Program-made: the position numbers and the translations under genes | The notes under the pieces: model-generated | The model's input: the letters and a program-made list of their open reading frames with translations, nothing else | Database searches by the model: none | What the model was told of the DNA's origin: nothing | Assembly (NCBI RefSeq): GCF_004011095.1 | Contig: NZ_CP028129.1 | Location: 372,001-436,000, forward strand | Source: Rathayibacter rathayi | GTDB lineage: Bacteria > Actinomycetota > Actinomycetes > Actinomycetales > Microbacteriaceae | DNA: 64,000 nt | Reading direction: 5' to 3' | In this document: positions 41,260-50,465 of the stretch, piece after piece | How the letters are laid out: every line of letters starts with the position of its first letter | Position numbering within the stretch: the stretch's first letter is position 1

Positions 41260-41588
41260 TCACCCGCGGGAGGCCCGCAAGAGCAGCGCCGCGACCGGAT
41301 GCTGCAGGACCAGCAGGAGCAGCCACCACAACCCGATGGCAGGTACCAGCAGCGTACGCGCGAGTGCGAGCAGCAGAAGGCAGAATCCAGAGCCGCCCGA
41401 TCACGGCGAAGGTGATGAGAGGCGGAGAGCCCGCCGTAGTTCCCGGCAAGGAGCGTCCCCAGATCGGGCGAGCGACCCTCCTGGACGACGTCGACCAGCG
41501 ATAGCACGAGAAAGGTGATCGCGATGGCGACCGTCGCGTCGGTGACGTTCACCAGGCGGTCCAGGCTCCGCCCCGCTCGGTCGATCAC
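41260..41588 (-). pseudogene. Decayed TMEM175/DUF1211-like channel gene
   Basis: ATG 41588 starts MIDRAGRSLDRLVNVTDATV and continues AIAITFLVLSLVDVV, the first helix of TMEM175-type potassium channels. The reading continues in a second frame with LITFAVIGRLWIL, then in a third with LVPAIGLWWLLLLVLQHPVA up to a TGA at 41262-41260. At least two frame changes and an internal loss of perhaps 60-70 residues are needed, so this is a real remnant and not a single base error. Confidence 0.65.
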
Positions 41589-41684
41589 TGGTCCTCGTCA
41601 CGGCTCGACAGTAGGGGACCGAGCGACCGCGCGGCGCGCCTCTGCCCGGGCTCGGAGTGAGCCGCCGCTAGGCTCGACAGGCCC

Positions 41685-42899
41685 ATGAACCGGATCACCG
41701 TTGCCCTCCTCGCCGCCTTCGATGCCGCGCTCTCGGCGCTGATCGGCATCGCGATACCGCTCGTCCCGCTCACCGTTCTCTGGGCCGTGCAGTACCACAC
41801 CGCGGTCGACTGGGGCGTGTTCTGGCGCATCGCCGCTGACTTCTGGCTGCTCGGGCACGGCGCTGACCTGCAGGCGGGCCTGGCTCCCGACTCCGCCCTC
41901 GCCCTGGGGCTGCCGGGGGGCACGGAGCGCTTCGCCGTCACCATCGCGCCGCTGGCCTTCTCGTTGCTTACCTTGTTCCTCGGCGTGCGCACGGGCAGGC
42001 GTGCGCAGGAGTCGCCGTTCCGCGCTATCGGAATCCTTGTTGCGATCGGTACTTACCTTGTTCTCGCGCTCCTCGTCGTGCTCAGCTCCTCGGGCTCTGC
42101 GGCGACGGTCGACCCCGTGCAAGGGACGGTGCTTCCGCCCCTGGTCTTTGCACTCGGCGTGCTCATCGGAGCGGCGCTGCAGTCCGCAGGCAGTGGCGAG
42201 GGAGGCCGGATGAGCGAGTTTGCCACGGAGTCTCTGCATCGCCTCCCCGCGCCCGCGCCCGGCCTCGTACTCGCGTCGCTGCGCGGCGGTGCTCTGGCGA
42301 CGGCGGGTGTGATCGGCGCGGCGGCTGTTCTGGTCGCGGTGCTTGTGGTCGCGAACTACACCGCCGTCGTCGCGTTGTACGAGGCACTGGGTGGCGAGGC
42401 GCTCGGCGGGTTCACGCTGACGCTCGGGCAAGTGGCATTCGTCCCCAACCTCGTGATCTGGGCCGCGAGCTGGCTGATCGGGCCGGGTTTCGCACTCGGA
42501 GCGGGCTCCTCGGTGAGCCCAGCGGGCACGCTGCTCGGACCGATCCCGTCGATCCCGGTGCTCGCCGCGCTGCCGCAGGGCGATTCGGCACTCGGGTTCC
42601 TCGGTCTGCTGGTGCCGGCGCTCGCGGGCTTCGCCGCCGGATGGCGCATGCGCTGCGCCGTGCTCGACGCCCTCGACGGCCGCTCACTGCTGCGCTGGGG
42701 TGCCGCGGCCGCCGCCGGCATCGGAGTGGTGGGCGGGCTGCTGCTCGGGCTGCTGGCCTGGTTCTCGGCGGGGGCCGCAGGGCCAGGGCGGCTCGCGCAG
42801 GTCGGGCCGGATCCGCTGGTGGTCGGGGCTGTCGCGGCCCTCGAACTGGCACTCGCGGCCGGGCTCGGGCTCGCCGCTGGTCGCACCGTGCGCGGCTGA
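41685..42899 (+). CDS. DUF6350 family membrane protein
   Basis: This is a 404-aa protein with many hydrophobic segments, starting MNRITVALLAAFDAALSALI. It contains SWLIGPGFALGAGSSVSPAG and TLLGPIPSIPVLAALP, typical of the actinobacterial DUF6350 (cell division protein PerM-like) family. The gene usually lies between sucCD and purN-purH in related genomes. Here sucCD is upstream as expected, but purN/purH do not follow. The function is unknown. Confidence 0.78.
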   Translation: MNRITVALLAAFDAALSALIGIAIPLVPLTVLWAVQYHTAVDWGVFWRIAADFWLLGHGADLQAGLAPDSALALGLPGGTERFAVTIAPLAFSLLTLFLGVRTGRRAQESPFRAIGILVAIGTYLVLALLVVLSSSGSAATVDPVQGTVLPPLVFALGVLIGAALQSAGSGEGGRMSEFATESLHRLPAPAPGLVLASLRGGALATAGVIGAAAVLVAVLVVANYTAVVALYEALGGEALGGFTLTLGQVAFVPNLVIWAASWLIGPGFALGAGSSVSPAGTLLGPIPSIPVLAALPQGDSALGFLGLLVPALAGFAAGWRMRCAVLDALDGRSLLRWGAAAAAGIGVVGGLLLGLLAWFSAGAAGPGRLAQVGPDPLVVGAVAALELALAAGLGLAAGRTVRG

Positions 42900-43369
42900 C
42901 GCAGGCGACCGCGACGGCGATCTCGTCAACGACAACGTCACGGCCAGTGGAAACAGGATTGCGCGCCGACCTCGCACGATGCGAAAGACGCCAGCGCCTC
43001 TCGCATCACCTCCGCTTCTTCTGCCGCGCGGTGAGCCGCCCAACGTTTCCTGGACCAGGTGAAGAGTTGGTCGTGCAGCGAGGTTTTCGGTGATCCACGC
43101 CTGCTCGGCTTCGTGAGGAGTTCGATGATAGGAGTCCCGAATGAAATCAGTTTTTGACTGAAAATTATACGATAGTCAGGTAAGGATACTGTGCATAAGC
43201 CTCCGTTTCGTGTTGTCCACGATCACGTTCTTTGGGACATTAAGTCCTTTCTCGGCTGCGCCAACGGCGTTTCACTTCGCGCCTTCGTGACGATGGTGAC
43301 TCTCGGGGCTCCTTATTCTTTACAGGCGGCATGCTAGAGTGCCGAGCAGTATCAAGAAAGGGATCTTTC
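42900..43369. promoter_or_regulatory. AT-richer gap upstream of the type VII locus
   Basis: About 470 bases without a gene. From ~43120 to 43340 the composition is much richer in A and T than the flanks (TTTTTGACTGAAAATTATAC at 43151-43170), marking a boundary. TTGACT at 43154 and an extended -10-like TGCTAGAGT at 43332-43340, about 30 bases before esxA, are promoter candidates. Neither is certain. Confidence 0.4.
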
Positions 43370-43660
43370 ATGGCTCAAATCAGTGTTACGCCGGAAGAAC
43401 TGAAGCAGCAGGCTCAGGTCTACACCCGCTCGAAGGAAGAGATCGAGCAGGCTATTCAGAAGGTGAACCAGATGAACTCGACCATTGCTGAGCAGTGGAA
43501 GGGTCAGGCGTTCCAGGCGTATCTCGAGCAGTACAACCAGCTGTCGGAGAGCGTGAAGAAGTTCGAGGAGCTGCTGGTGAACATCAACGAGCAGTTGAAC
43601 AAGTATGCGGACACTATTGCTGAGCGTGACGCGCAGGATGCGCAGAGCTTCGGCTTTTAG
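43370..43660 (+). CDS. esxA: WXG100 family protein EsxA/YukE
   Basis: This 96-aa protein is a WXG100 helical hairpin, the core secreted factor of type VII systems. It begins MAQISVTPEELKQQAQVYTR, has the turn motif EQWKGQAFQAYLEQY (W-K-G), and ends YADTIAERDAQDAQSFGF. Such proteins form dimers and are exported through the EssC motor. The AAGAAAGGGA ribosome site precedes ATG 43370. It is the first gene of an operon with EssA-like, EsaB, EssB and EssC. The DAQDAQ tail motif recurs in the small Lap-like proteins of this locus. Confidence 0.92.
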   Translation: MAQISVTPEELKQQAQVYTRSKEEIEQAIQKVNQMNSTIAEQWKGQAFQAYLEQYNQLSESVKKFEELLVNINEQLNKYADTIAERDAQDAQSFGF

Positions 43661-44174
43661 TAGCTTCCCGCGCACAAAAGACTCGGCACGGCGCTCACTC
43701 CTCGTGAGAGGGTCGTGTGTAGGTGCGCTTGCTGCCGTGCTGACGGTAAGCGCACCTGCTGCCGCATTCGCCATCGATGACGACGGTGAGGGGCGGCTGG
43801 ACCTCGACACTCATGTTCTCGTCAACGAGTCGGTGGGCACCGCTTCCTCTGGAGACTTCAAAATTCGAGGCGACTTGTTCTCCGCGGATGTTTCCGCGAG
43901 GGCGCAGGAGGAGCAAGAGGCGGCGGCTGGCCGGCTGACGGCCGCCACCACCCTCGACTTCGCGCGCGTGGAGACCAGCGTGAACTATCAACAGGTTCGG
44001 GCGGCACTGTTCGGTGACTACTCGTCGCGGGACGCGCTCAAGGCGACGCCGGAAAAGAGCGAAGCGTCTCCCGTGTCGTACGGCGCAGCAGCTGCGGTGG
44101 CTGTGCCGGTGGTGCTCGTAGCGGGCGTGTTGCTAGGGAGGCTCTGGGCGAGGAGAAAGCGGGCACCGTTGTGA
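43638..44174 (+). CDS. EssA-like membrane protein of the type VII locus
   Basis: This ~178-aa protein has a signal/anchor-like N-terminal segment (CVGALAAVLTVSAPAAAFA), a hydrophilic middle (HVLVNESVGTASSGDFKIRG) with an acidic helix (ARAQEEQEAAAGRL), and a C-terminal membrane helix (AAAVAVPVVLVAGVLLGRLW) followed by ARRKR. This topology and its position between esxA and esaB match EssA of Firmicutes systems; sequence similarity cannot be judged by eye. ATG 43638 overlaps the end of esxA by 23 bases; GTG 43704 is an alternative start. The stop overlaps esaB by four bases. Confidence 0.6.
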   Translation: MRRASAFSSFPRTKDSARRSLLVRGSCVGALAAVLTVSAPAAAFAIDDDGEGRLDLDTHVLVNESVGTASSGDFKIRGDLFSADVSARAQEEQEAAAGRLTAATTLDFARVETSVNYQQVRAALFGDYSSRDALKATPEKSEASPVSYGAAAAVAVPVVLVAGVLLGRLWARRKRAPL

Positions 44175-44410
44175 TCGAAGTCACCCTGGAACACGCAGGC
44201 AAGCTCATCGACCTGCTGGTACCCAGCGAAGTCACGGTCAATCGGCTGACGCAGCTGATCCGGGAGGGCTGTGCGGCGAGGGGACTGGCGCTGCCCAAAG
44301 GATTCTCTTTGGCGCTTAATGACAAAGCCTTTGCCGTAAGCGGCTACGACGTCATCTCGTCGTTCGGGATCGGCAACGGTGACCGCCTCCAGATTGGGAC
44401 TCAAGAGTGA
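44171..44410 (+). CDS. esaB: EsaB/YukD ubiquitin-like protein
   Basis: This is a 79-aa ubiquitin-fold protein: MIEVTLEHAGKLIDLLVPSE, then TVNRLTQLIREGC and the final SSFGIGNGDRLQIGTQE strand-loop. Length and pattern match YukD/EsaB, a cytoplasmic component of Firmicutes-type type VII systems. GTG 44171 lies in a four-base overlap with the EssA-like gene, and essB follows after seven bases. Confidence 0.85.
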   Translation: MIEVTLEHAGKLIDLLVPSEVTVNRLTQLIREGCAARGLALPKGFSLALNDKAFAVSGYDVISSFGIGNGDRLQIGTQE

Positions 44411-44417
44411 GCGAGTG

Positions 44418-45557
44418 ATGCGCATTACTGTGGAGGGCACGGCTCTCGAACTCGATCACAGCCCTGATGCCCTTCATGTGCGTCTGGAGAAGAACGGGTT
44501 TGACGGCTCGTGTCTGGATGTGATCGCTCGATACGTCGACGTCCACGAGACCGATACAGGGATCGCGCTCGACTATGGGCTCGCGGCGGGTGAGATCAGC
44601 TTCCGGGAAGCGATCGGCCGAGCGCGGACGCGGCTGGATCGGCTGCTCTTGGCTCAGAGCCTGGTGGCTTGTGTCCGCTACCGGGGTGGTCTCGCGGTGC
44701 CGTTGATTCACCCCGATAATGTCTATCTGTCCGGTGGCCTCCTCCGGGTGGTGCATGTCGGGTTGCAGGGCATGCTCGCTCCCGTGGTGTTCGATGAGGC
44801 GCGGTTCCTCGCGTCGCTGCAGGCGATGGTGCTCCAGGTGTTCCGTCCGAAGCTGGCGTTCGAGCAGCTCGTGGACGGGGCAGCAGCTCTACGGGACACG
44901 TTCTCGACCGAGGTGACGCACGCCACCACGACGGACGAATTGTTCTCGCGCATAGATGCGCAGGTGAGAGCCGAGCAGGCGGATGTCGCAGCGACCAGGG
45001 TGAGCGTCCCCAAGCGCCGGTACTCGTGGTATCGCGTGCTCGGCGTGCTCGGCGTCGTCGCAGCGCTGGCCGCCGGCGCCTTCGCATGGCAGACAGGGTC
45101 GCAGAACCGTGTGCAGGCCGCGGTGGTCGCCGGCCAAGCCCGGTTCCTTGCGAGCGACTATGCGGGCACACTGGCCGAGTTGAACGATGTCGCAGCTCCG
45201 TCGTTGCCTGCGTCTGCAAAGTATGTGCTGGCGGTGTCGAGCGTCAATCTCCACGATCTCACGGCGACGCAGAAGCAGAACATCCTGAATACGATCTCCG
45301 AGAAGACCGACGATGTCACGCTGAACTATTGGATCGCGATGGGTCGCGGTGAATTTGAGGAGGCTCTCGATTACGCCAAGAACCTCGGCGACGATCAGCT
45401 CACTCTGCTGGCCTACACGGATCTGTATCAGGCGACGAAGCTGAATACCCAGATGGCTGGTGGCAGGAAGCAGGAACTTCTCAACGAGTACGCGAAAGCG
45501 ATCGAGGAGTTGACCGCGAAGCTCGGCGGCACCGGCGACCCGGCAGGCGAACGATGA
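44418..45557 (+). CDS. essB: EssB/YukC pseudokinase membrane protein
   Basis: This 379-aa bitopic protein has the EssB layout. A cytoplasmic pseudokinase-like domain of ~200 residues (AGEISFREAIGRARTRLDRL, LIHPDNVYLSGGLLRVVHVG) is followed by one membrane helix near residues 205-228 (VLGVLGVVAALAAGAFAW) and an extracytoplasmic helical domain with TLNYWIAMGRGEFEEALDYA. It bridges the EssC motor and the membrane in T7SSb. ATG 44418 is the start; its stop overlaps essC by four bases. Confidence 0.88.
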   Translation: MRITVEGTALELDHSPDALHVRLEKNGFDGSCLDVIARYVDVHETDTGIALDYGLAAGEISFREAIGRARTRLDRLLLAQSLVACVRYRGGLAVPLIHPDNVYLSGGLLRVVHVGLQGMLAPVVFDEARFLASLQAMVLQVFRPKLAFEQLVDGAAALRDTFSTEVTHATTTDELFSRIDAQVRAEQADVAATRVSVPKRRYSWYRVLGVLGVVAALAAGAFAWQTGSQNRVQAAVVAGQARFLASDYAGTLAELNDVAAPSLPASAKYVLAVSSVNLHDLTATQKQNILNTISEKTDDVTLNYWIAMGRGEFEEALDYAKNLGDDQLTLLAYTDLYQATKLNTQMAGGRKQELLNEYAKAIEELTAKLGGTGDPAGER

Positions 45558-48500
45558 GCGTGTTCGACACGGAACAGCCAGGGAGCGCCCAGCGCGCGGT
45601 GCTCGATTCCCGGCTCGTCCCGGCCGAACTGCTCTTCCTGGTGTATGTACTGGACGATCAGCGCGCGATCGCGCTGTCGCTGACCGAGGCGCGTCCCTTT
45701 GTCGAGCATCAGGGTCATAAGTTCAGTGTGATCAACGACCTCCTCTACGTGGACGGCGAGAAGCTCAGCGCCGGGCTGCAGGGCGTTGGTGCACTGGAGT
45801 GCGTGGTGGTGCCGGCCGCCCGCGCGTGCACGGTGACGTTCACCATCGATGGTCGTAGCGACTTCGTCATCGGTGACGACCCAAATGCCGGTATCAGGGT
45901 CGCGGATTCGCCGTTGCTGGTCCTGCGTGAGGACGTGCTGATCGTTGACGCCCGCGACCAGCTCGTGTACGTGAATGGAGACCTGGTCTGCGGAAGGCAG
46001 GTCTGCGATCTCGTTGTCGGCACGGTGGTGCTCACTGCCGGCTACCTCGTGGAGAAGCGTCCGGCCCAGTTCAGGCTCACCAGCTTCGGGCCGGGGGCCG
46101 TGGTCGACCCCGCGAGGGCGTTGGTGCAGCCCGCGGTACGGGAGTTTCCGGAAGGGTTCCCCGACTATCGGAGGTCCCCGAAGCTGAACGTGGAGGTCCG
46201 CGAGGCTGAGTTCCGACTGCAGGGGCCCGACAAGCCGCCTTCGAAGCCGAAGAACCGGTTGATGCGGCTGATCTTGCCGCCGTTCTTCATGTTCGCGGCA
46301 TCCGGTATGACGGTGATGATCACCGGCAGCAACCCGGCGATGATGGTCGGTTTGGGGCTCGCGACCCTGCTGACGGCATCGTTCACGGTGTCGCAGTACG
46401 TCACCGAGAAAAAGGAGACGACAGTGGCCGCGCTCACGCAGGAGGAGGACTATGCCGGATACCTCGTCAGAACCATTGCCGCAGTGACCCAGGCACACAA
46501 CGAGGAGGGCGACGTACTGCGATATCAGCAGCCGAGCCCGCGGGAACTCAGCGACCTGGTCGAGGTGTACGACCGTAGGATCTACGAGCGTCAACGCTTC
46601 AATAAGGACTTCCTCCACGTCTCCCTCGGATACTCCGACCGCCCGTCGGCGGTGACGGTGTCCTCCGAGGTGAACGACAAGGACGCCAGCGACGAGGCGC
46701 GGCAGGTCGCAGAGCTTGCAGCGGGGTTCGGGACGCAACGCGACGCCCCGACACCGGTCGGGCTGCTGGGGCAGACCTTCGGATTCGTCGGCCCGCCGGA
46801 GGTCGTCCAGGCCCAGTTGCAGGCAGTGCTGTTCCAGACGGCGTTCTTCCACTCGTACCGTGACGTGAACATCGTCGGCCTCACCTCCCGTGAGGCGTAC
46901 CGGCAGACGTGGCGCGCGTGGCGGCTGTTGCCGCATTTCAGGATGCAGGAGCTGAACATGCGCGGGCTCGTGTACAACGACAGACTGCGCGACATCGTAT
47001 TGAACAGCTTCTACCAGCTGTTGCAGAAGCGGAAGCAAGCGGTCAAGGACGCAGGCGCGCAGAAGCCCCAGTTCGCGCCGCACTATGTGTTCGCGATTTG
47101 CGACGACCGGCACCTCGTCGGCCACGGCATCAACGAACTGCTCGCCGAGGACATGAGCGAGCTGGGGGTGACGGTGATCTGGTGCAGCGAAGACGCGAAA
47201 CTCCTGCCCGAGACGGTCACAGCACTCATCCAGGCGCCGAACTTCGTCAAAGGCGAACTCGTCACTAACTCTGACGTGTACGTCGCGACGCCCTTCGTCC
47301 CTTATGTCATGCCGTCGAATCTTGAGCATTCACTGCGGAAGCTGTCGAACCTGAACCACCTCGAGGTCGAGAAGAACGCCGTGCCGGAGACGTTGACCCT
47401 GCTCGAGCAGTACGAGGTCGCGACTGTCGAGGACTTGCAGATCGCGCAGCGGTGGGACCGGGCCGAACCGAACAAGTCGATCGCGTCACTCATCGGGTGG
47501 CGCGGCCGATCCGACTCCGTGTACTGGGATCTGCACGAGCGCGCCCACGGCCCGCACGCGCTGGTCGGCGGCACCACCGGATCCGGCAAGTCCGAGTTCC
47601 TGACCACGTACCTGATCGGGCTTGCGATCAACTTCTCCCCGGAAGACGTGGGGATGCTCATCATTGACTGGAAGGGCGGTGGCATCGCGAACACGCTCGA
47701 CAAGCTGCCGCACTTCATGGGCGCCATCACCAACCTCGACGGTGCGGGCACGGCGCGGGCGTTGGCGAGCATCAAGGCGGAGCTGAACAAGCGCCAGCGC
47801 GAGTTCGCGGTGTACGGGGTGAACAGCATCAACGCGTACATGAGCCTGTACAAGCAACGGCACGCCCCGAAGCCCGACGTGAAGTACCCGACGAAGCCGT
47901 TGCCGCATCTGGTGCTGGTGTCCGACGAGTTCGCGGAGCTGAAGGCGAACGTGCCGGAGTTCCTCGACGAGCTCACCTCGGTCGCCCGCATCGGTAGAAG
48001 CCTGGGCGTGCACCTGATCCTTGCGACGCAGAAGCCCAGCGGTGTGGTCAATGACCAGATCGAGGCGAACTCGACGTCGAAGATCGCGCTCAAGATGGCG
48101 AGCGAACAGGACTCGAACGAGCTGTTGAGGACCACCGATGCGGCTCACATCACCAACCCGGGGCGCGGCTATCTCAAGGTCGGGCAGAACGAGGTCTACG
48201 AGCTGTTCCAGAGCGGCTACGCCGGCGTGCCGTACGACCCGAATGCGGTCGTCACCGAGCAGGTGGACGAGCGGATCTACACAATCAACGAGGTCGGCCA
48301 GTACGAGCTGTTCTACGACCCCGACGAAGAGGTCGAACAGGGCAAAGACACCAGCGATCTGCCCTCACAGCTCGAAGCCGTCATCGACTCCATCGCCACC
48401 ATCTTCACCGGCGACCCCAGGCTCGAGCTGCCGGACAAGCCGTGGCTACCGAACCTCGCCGAGAACATCGCCGCTCCGGAACCCGCGGGATCCGGTCTGC

Positions 48501-50029
48501 GCGTGCCCTTGGGCATGCTCGATATCCCGGCTCGGCAGGCGCAGGAGAGCTACGACTTCGACCTCGCGAAAGCTGGGCACACGGTTCTCTTCGGCAGCCC
48601 CGGCTTCGGCAAGTCGACCGTGCTGCAGACCTTGACGATCGGCCTCGCTCAGGCGTCGACGCCTGAGCAGGTGCAGGTCAACCTCATCGACTTCGGGAAC
48701 AACGGTCTGCTGCCGCTGCGTGGCCTCCCTCATGTCGCCGATATCGTCACGCTCGAAGAGAGCGAGAAGCTCGGCAAGATGCTGGAGGGGATCGGTGGCC
48801 TGCTGGCGGCGCGGAAGCAGTCGTTCAGAGACGCCGGTGTCGCGAATCTGGAGCAGTACTCCGCGAAGACAGGTCGGCGCCTCCCGGTCGTGGTGAACGT
48901 GCTCGACGGATATGACAACCTCACCGCGAACGATCGGCGGAAGGAACAGATCGACGACCTGCTGCTGCAGGTGCTCCGTGAAGGCGCCGGCCTCGGCGTG
49001 TATCTGGTCATGAGCGCAAGCCGGGTCGGCGGAGTGCGCGTGAACATGCTCAGCACCATTTCCACGAAGCTGAGCCTGTACCTCAACGACGAGAGCGAGC
49101 TCGCTCAGCTCATGGGCCGCGAACGGCTGCTGCAGGTCGACACACTCGGCCGAGGACAGCTGATCGTGGAGACGCCGACCGCGATCCAGTTCTACCAACC
49201 GGCTCCCGGCGAGACCAGCGCCGAGACGCTCGCCGCGCTCGAAGCGCAGGTCTCCGCACTCGACGCCGCCTGGACGGGGGAGCGCCCTGCGCGGATCCCG
49301 ATGGTGCCGCGCGAGCTCACACCGGAGGCGTTCGCCGGGTTCTCGACCGTCATGACCGTCGAGAGCGCAGGCGGCGTACCGTTGGCGTTGTCGAAGGCCA
49401 CCACCGAGGCACGCGGATTCTTGCCGCGCTCGCAGCCGTTCTTCCTGTTCGCCGCCAAGGACGACGAACAGGAACTTCTCTTCCAGCAGACCCTGCTCAC
49501 TCGGGGCGCGAGGGTAAACACAAGCTTCCTGGTCATCGACTTCGACGAACGATTCGACGAGGCACTCGAGCGCACGCCGCTGCCCGCAAACTTCAGCTAC
49601 ATCACGAGCAAGAGCGACGTGAGCGAGATCGTCGCCGGCATCGTCGCGTACCTGAGCCTCAACAAGCAGAAGGCGCAGGGTACCCCTCTGGTGCTCGTGA
49701 TCGCGAACCTGCCCGACTTCATCGCCAGCACCGGGGTGAAACCGGACGACTTCGTGCTCGCGGTCAAGAACACCTTCAAATCAGGGCTGGACTTCATGAT
49801 TTTCAGTAGGCACGACTACCTGGCCAAATCGTTCGACCCGGTGCCCAAACTTCTGCGGGAACAGAAGTTCACCGGTTTCGTCGGCGCTCGCGCCTATGAC
49901 AGCCCGCTGGTGAAGGGCATGGGCACGTCGACCGAGCCGGAGGCGAGCATCGACGAGCCGTACTTCGTGTTGCGCGGCGGCAGCGTCTTCGAGAAGGTCA
50001 AGCTTCCGCAGGAGCGGGCGCATGACTGA
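45554..50029 (+). CDS. essC: EssC/YukB FtsK-SpoIIIE type VII ATPase
   Basis: This 1491-aa motor protein powers type VII export. The N-terminal ~190 residues are FHA-like (FTIDGRSDFVIGDDPNAGIR). Membrane helices lie near residues 235-278 (ILPPFFMFAASGMTVMITGS). The first ATPase has Walker A GGTTGSGKSEFLTTYLIGL near residue 672, Walker B-like GMLIIDWKGGGIAN and HLVLVSDEFAELK near 785. The second has FGSPGFGKSTVLQTLTIGL near 1013, and the third, near 1300 (FFLFAAKDDEQELLFQ), lacks a normal Walker A. The FHA start and single long polypeptide are the Firmicutes EssC form, not the mycobacterial EccC form. Confidence 0.93.
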   Translation: MSVFDTEQPGSAQRAVLDSRLVPAELLFLVYVLDDQRAIALSLTEARPFVEHQGHKFSVINDLLYVDGEKLSAGLQGVGALECVVVPAARACTVTFTIDGRSDFVIGDDPNAGIRVADSPLLVLREDVLIVDARDQLVYVNGDLVCGRQVCDLVVGTVVLTAGYLVEKRPAQFRLTSFGPGAVVDPARALVQPAVREFPEGFPDYRRSPKLNVEVREAEFRLQGPDKPPSKPKNRLMRLILPPFFMFAASGMTVMITGSNPAMMVGLGLATLLTASFTVSQYVTEKKETTVAALTQEEDYAGYLVRTIAAVTQAHNEEGDVLRYQQPSPRELSDLVEVYDRRIYERQRFNKDFLHVSLGYSDRPSAVTVSSEVNDKDASDEARQVAELAAGFGTQRDAPTPVGLLGQTFGFVGPPEVVQAQLQAVLFQTAFFHSYRDVNIVGLTSREAYRQTWRAWRLLPHFRMQELNMRGLVYNDRLRDIVLNSFYQLLQKRKQAVKDAGAQKPQFAPHYVFAICDDRHLVGHGINELLAEDMSELGVTVIWCSEDAKLLPETVTALIQAPNFVKGELVTNSDVYVATPFVPYVMPSNLEHSLRKLSNLNHLEVEKNAVPETLTLLEQYEVATVEDLQIAQRWDRAEPNKSIASLIGWRGRSDSVYWDLHERAHGPHALVGGTTGSGKSEFLTTYLIGLAINFSPEDVGMLIIDWKGGGIANTLDKLPHFMGAITNLDGAGTARALASIKAELNKRQREFAVYGVNSINAYMSLYKQRHAPKPDVKYPTKPLPHLVLVSDEFAELKANVPEFLDELTSVARIGRSLGVHLILATQKPSGVVNDQIEANSTSKIALKMASEQDSNELLRTTDAAHITNPGRGYLKVGQNEVYELFQSGYAGVPYDPNAVVTEQVDERIYTINEVGQYELFYDPDEEVEQGKDTSDLPSQLEAVIDSIATIFTGDPRLELPDKPWLPNLAENIAAPEPAGSGLRVPLGMLDIPARQAQESYDFDLAKAGHTVLFGSPGFGKSTVLQTLTIGLAQASTPEQVQVNLIDFGNNGLLPLRGLPHVADIVTLEESEKLGKMLEGIGGLLAARKQSFRDAGVANLEQYSAKTGRRLPVVVNVLDGYDNLTANDRRKEQIDDLLLQVLREGAGLGVYLVMSASRVGGVRVNMLSTISTKLSLYLNDESELAQLMGRERLLQVDTLGRGQLIVETPTAIQFYQPAPGETSAETLAALEAQVSALDAAWTGERPARIPMVPRELTPEAFAGFSTVMTVESAGGVPLALSKATTEARGFLPRSQPFFLFAAKDDEQELLFQQTLLTRGARVNTSFLVIDFDERFDEALERTPLPANFSYITSKSDVSEIVAGIVAYLSLNKQKAQGTPLVLVIANLPDFIASTGVKPDDFVLAVKNTFKSGLDFMIFSRHDYLAKSFDPVPKLLREQKFTGFVGARAYDSPLVKGMGTSTEPEASIDEPYFVLRGGSVFEKVKLPQERAHD

Positions 50030-50465
50030 GGGTCAGGAGTTGCTGCCCCTCGGGACGGCCGTCGAGATCGAGGGCGACAACGACATCTACATCATCATCG
50101 CGCGGGGCTTTCAGAAGCATGACGGCGGCTTCCTCGCCGGTTACAAGGGTGTGCCCCATCCGCAAGGCGCGGGGGCCGGAGTGCGCGAGATCGTGATTCG
50201 ACAGACGCAGATCACGAACGTCATCCATCGCGGCCACAGCAACCGCGAAGACACGGCATTCGCGGAGTATCTGCTCGAGAACGCGAAGCTTCCGCCCCAC
50301 GTCTCGCCCGCTCCCGCCGCGGAGCCCGCCCTGACCGTTGACCTCACCACACCCGCCGCTGTCCCTCCACCGGCTGCGGCCGAGGGCGCGGGAGCGCCAC
50401 CCAAGAGAGCGAAAAACGCCACAGACCCATTTAGTGAGCTACGACGAAAAGGAAGACAAGTATGA
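50022..50465 (+). CDS. DUF4176 domain protein, copy 1
   Basis: This 147-aa protein opens MTEGQELLPLGTAVEIEGDN followed by DIYIIIARGFQ, the DUF4176 pattern (LPLGSVV...I.GR). The core is small and beta-rich; the tail is Pro/Ala-rich and ends DPFSELRRKGRQV. DUF4176 proteins accompany type VII toxin loci in Firmicutes, where their role is not well defined. It overlaps essC by eight bases and the next DUF4176 gene by four, so it is part of the secretion operon. Confidence 0.75.
   Translation: MTEGQELLPLGTAVEIEGDNDIYIIIARGFQKHDGGFLAGYKGVPHPQGAGAGVREIVIRQTQITNVIHRGHSNREDTAFAEYLLENAKLPPHVSPAPAAEPALTVDLTTPAAVPPPAAAEGAGAPPKRAKNATDPFSELRRKGRQV

Noticed and set aside
43370..50029. Mycobacterial-type ESX locus
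   Set aside because: There is no PE/PPE, EccB, EccD, EccE or mycosin; EssB, EsaB and an FHA-started EssC point to the Firmicutes type.
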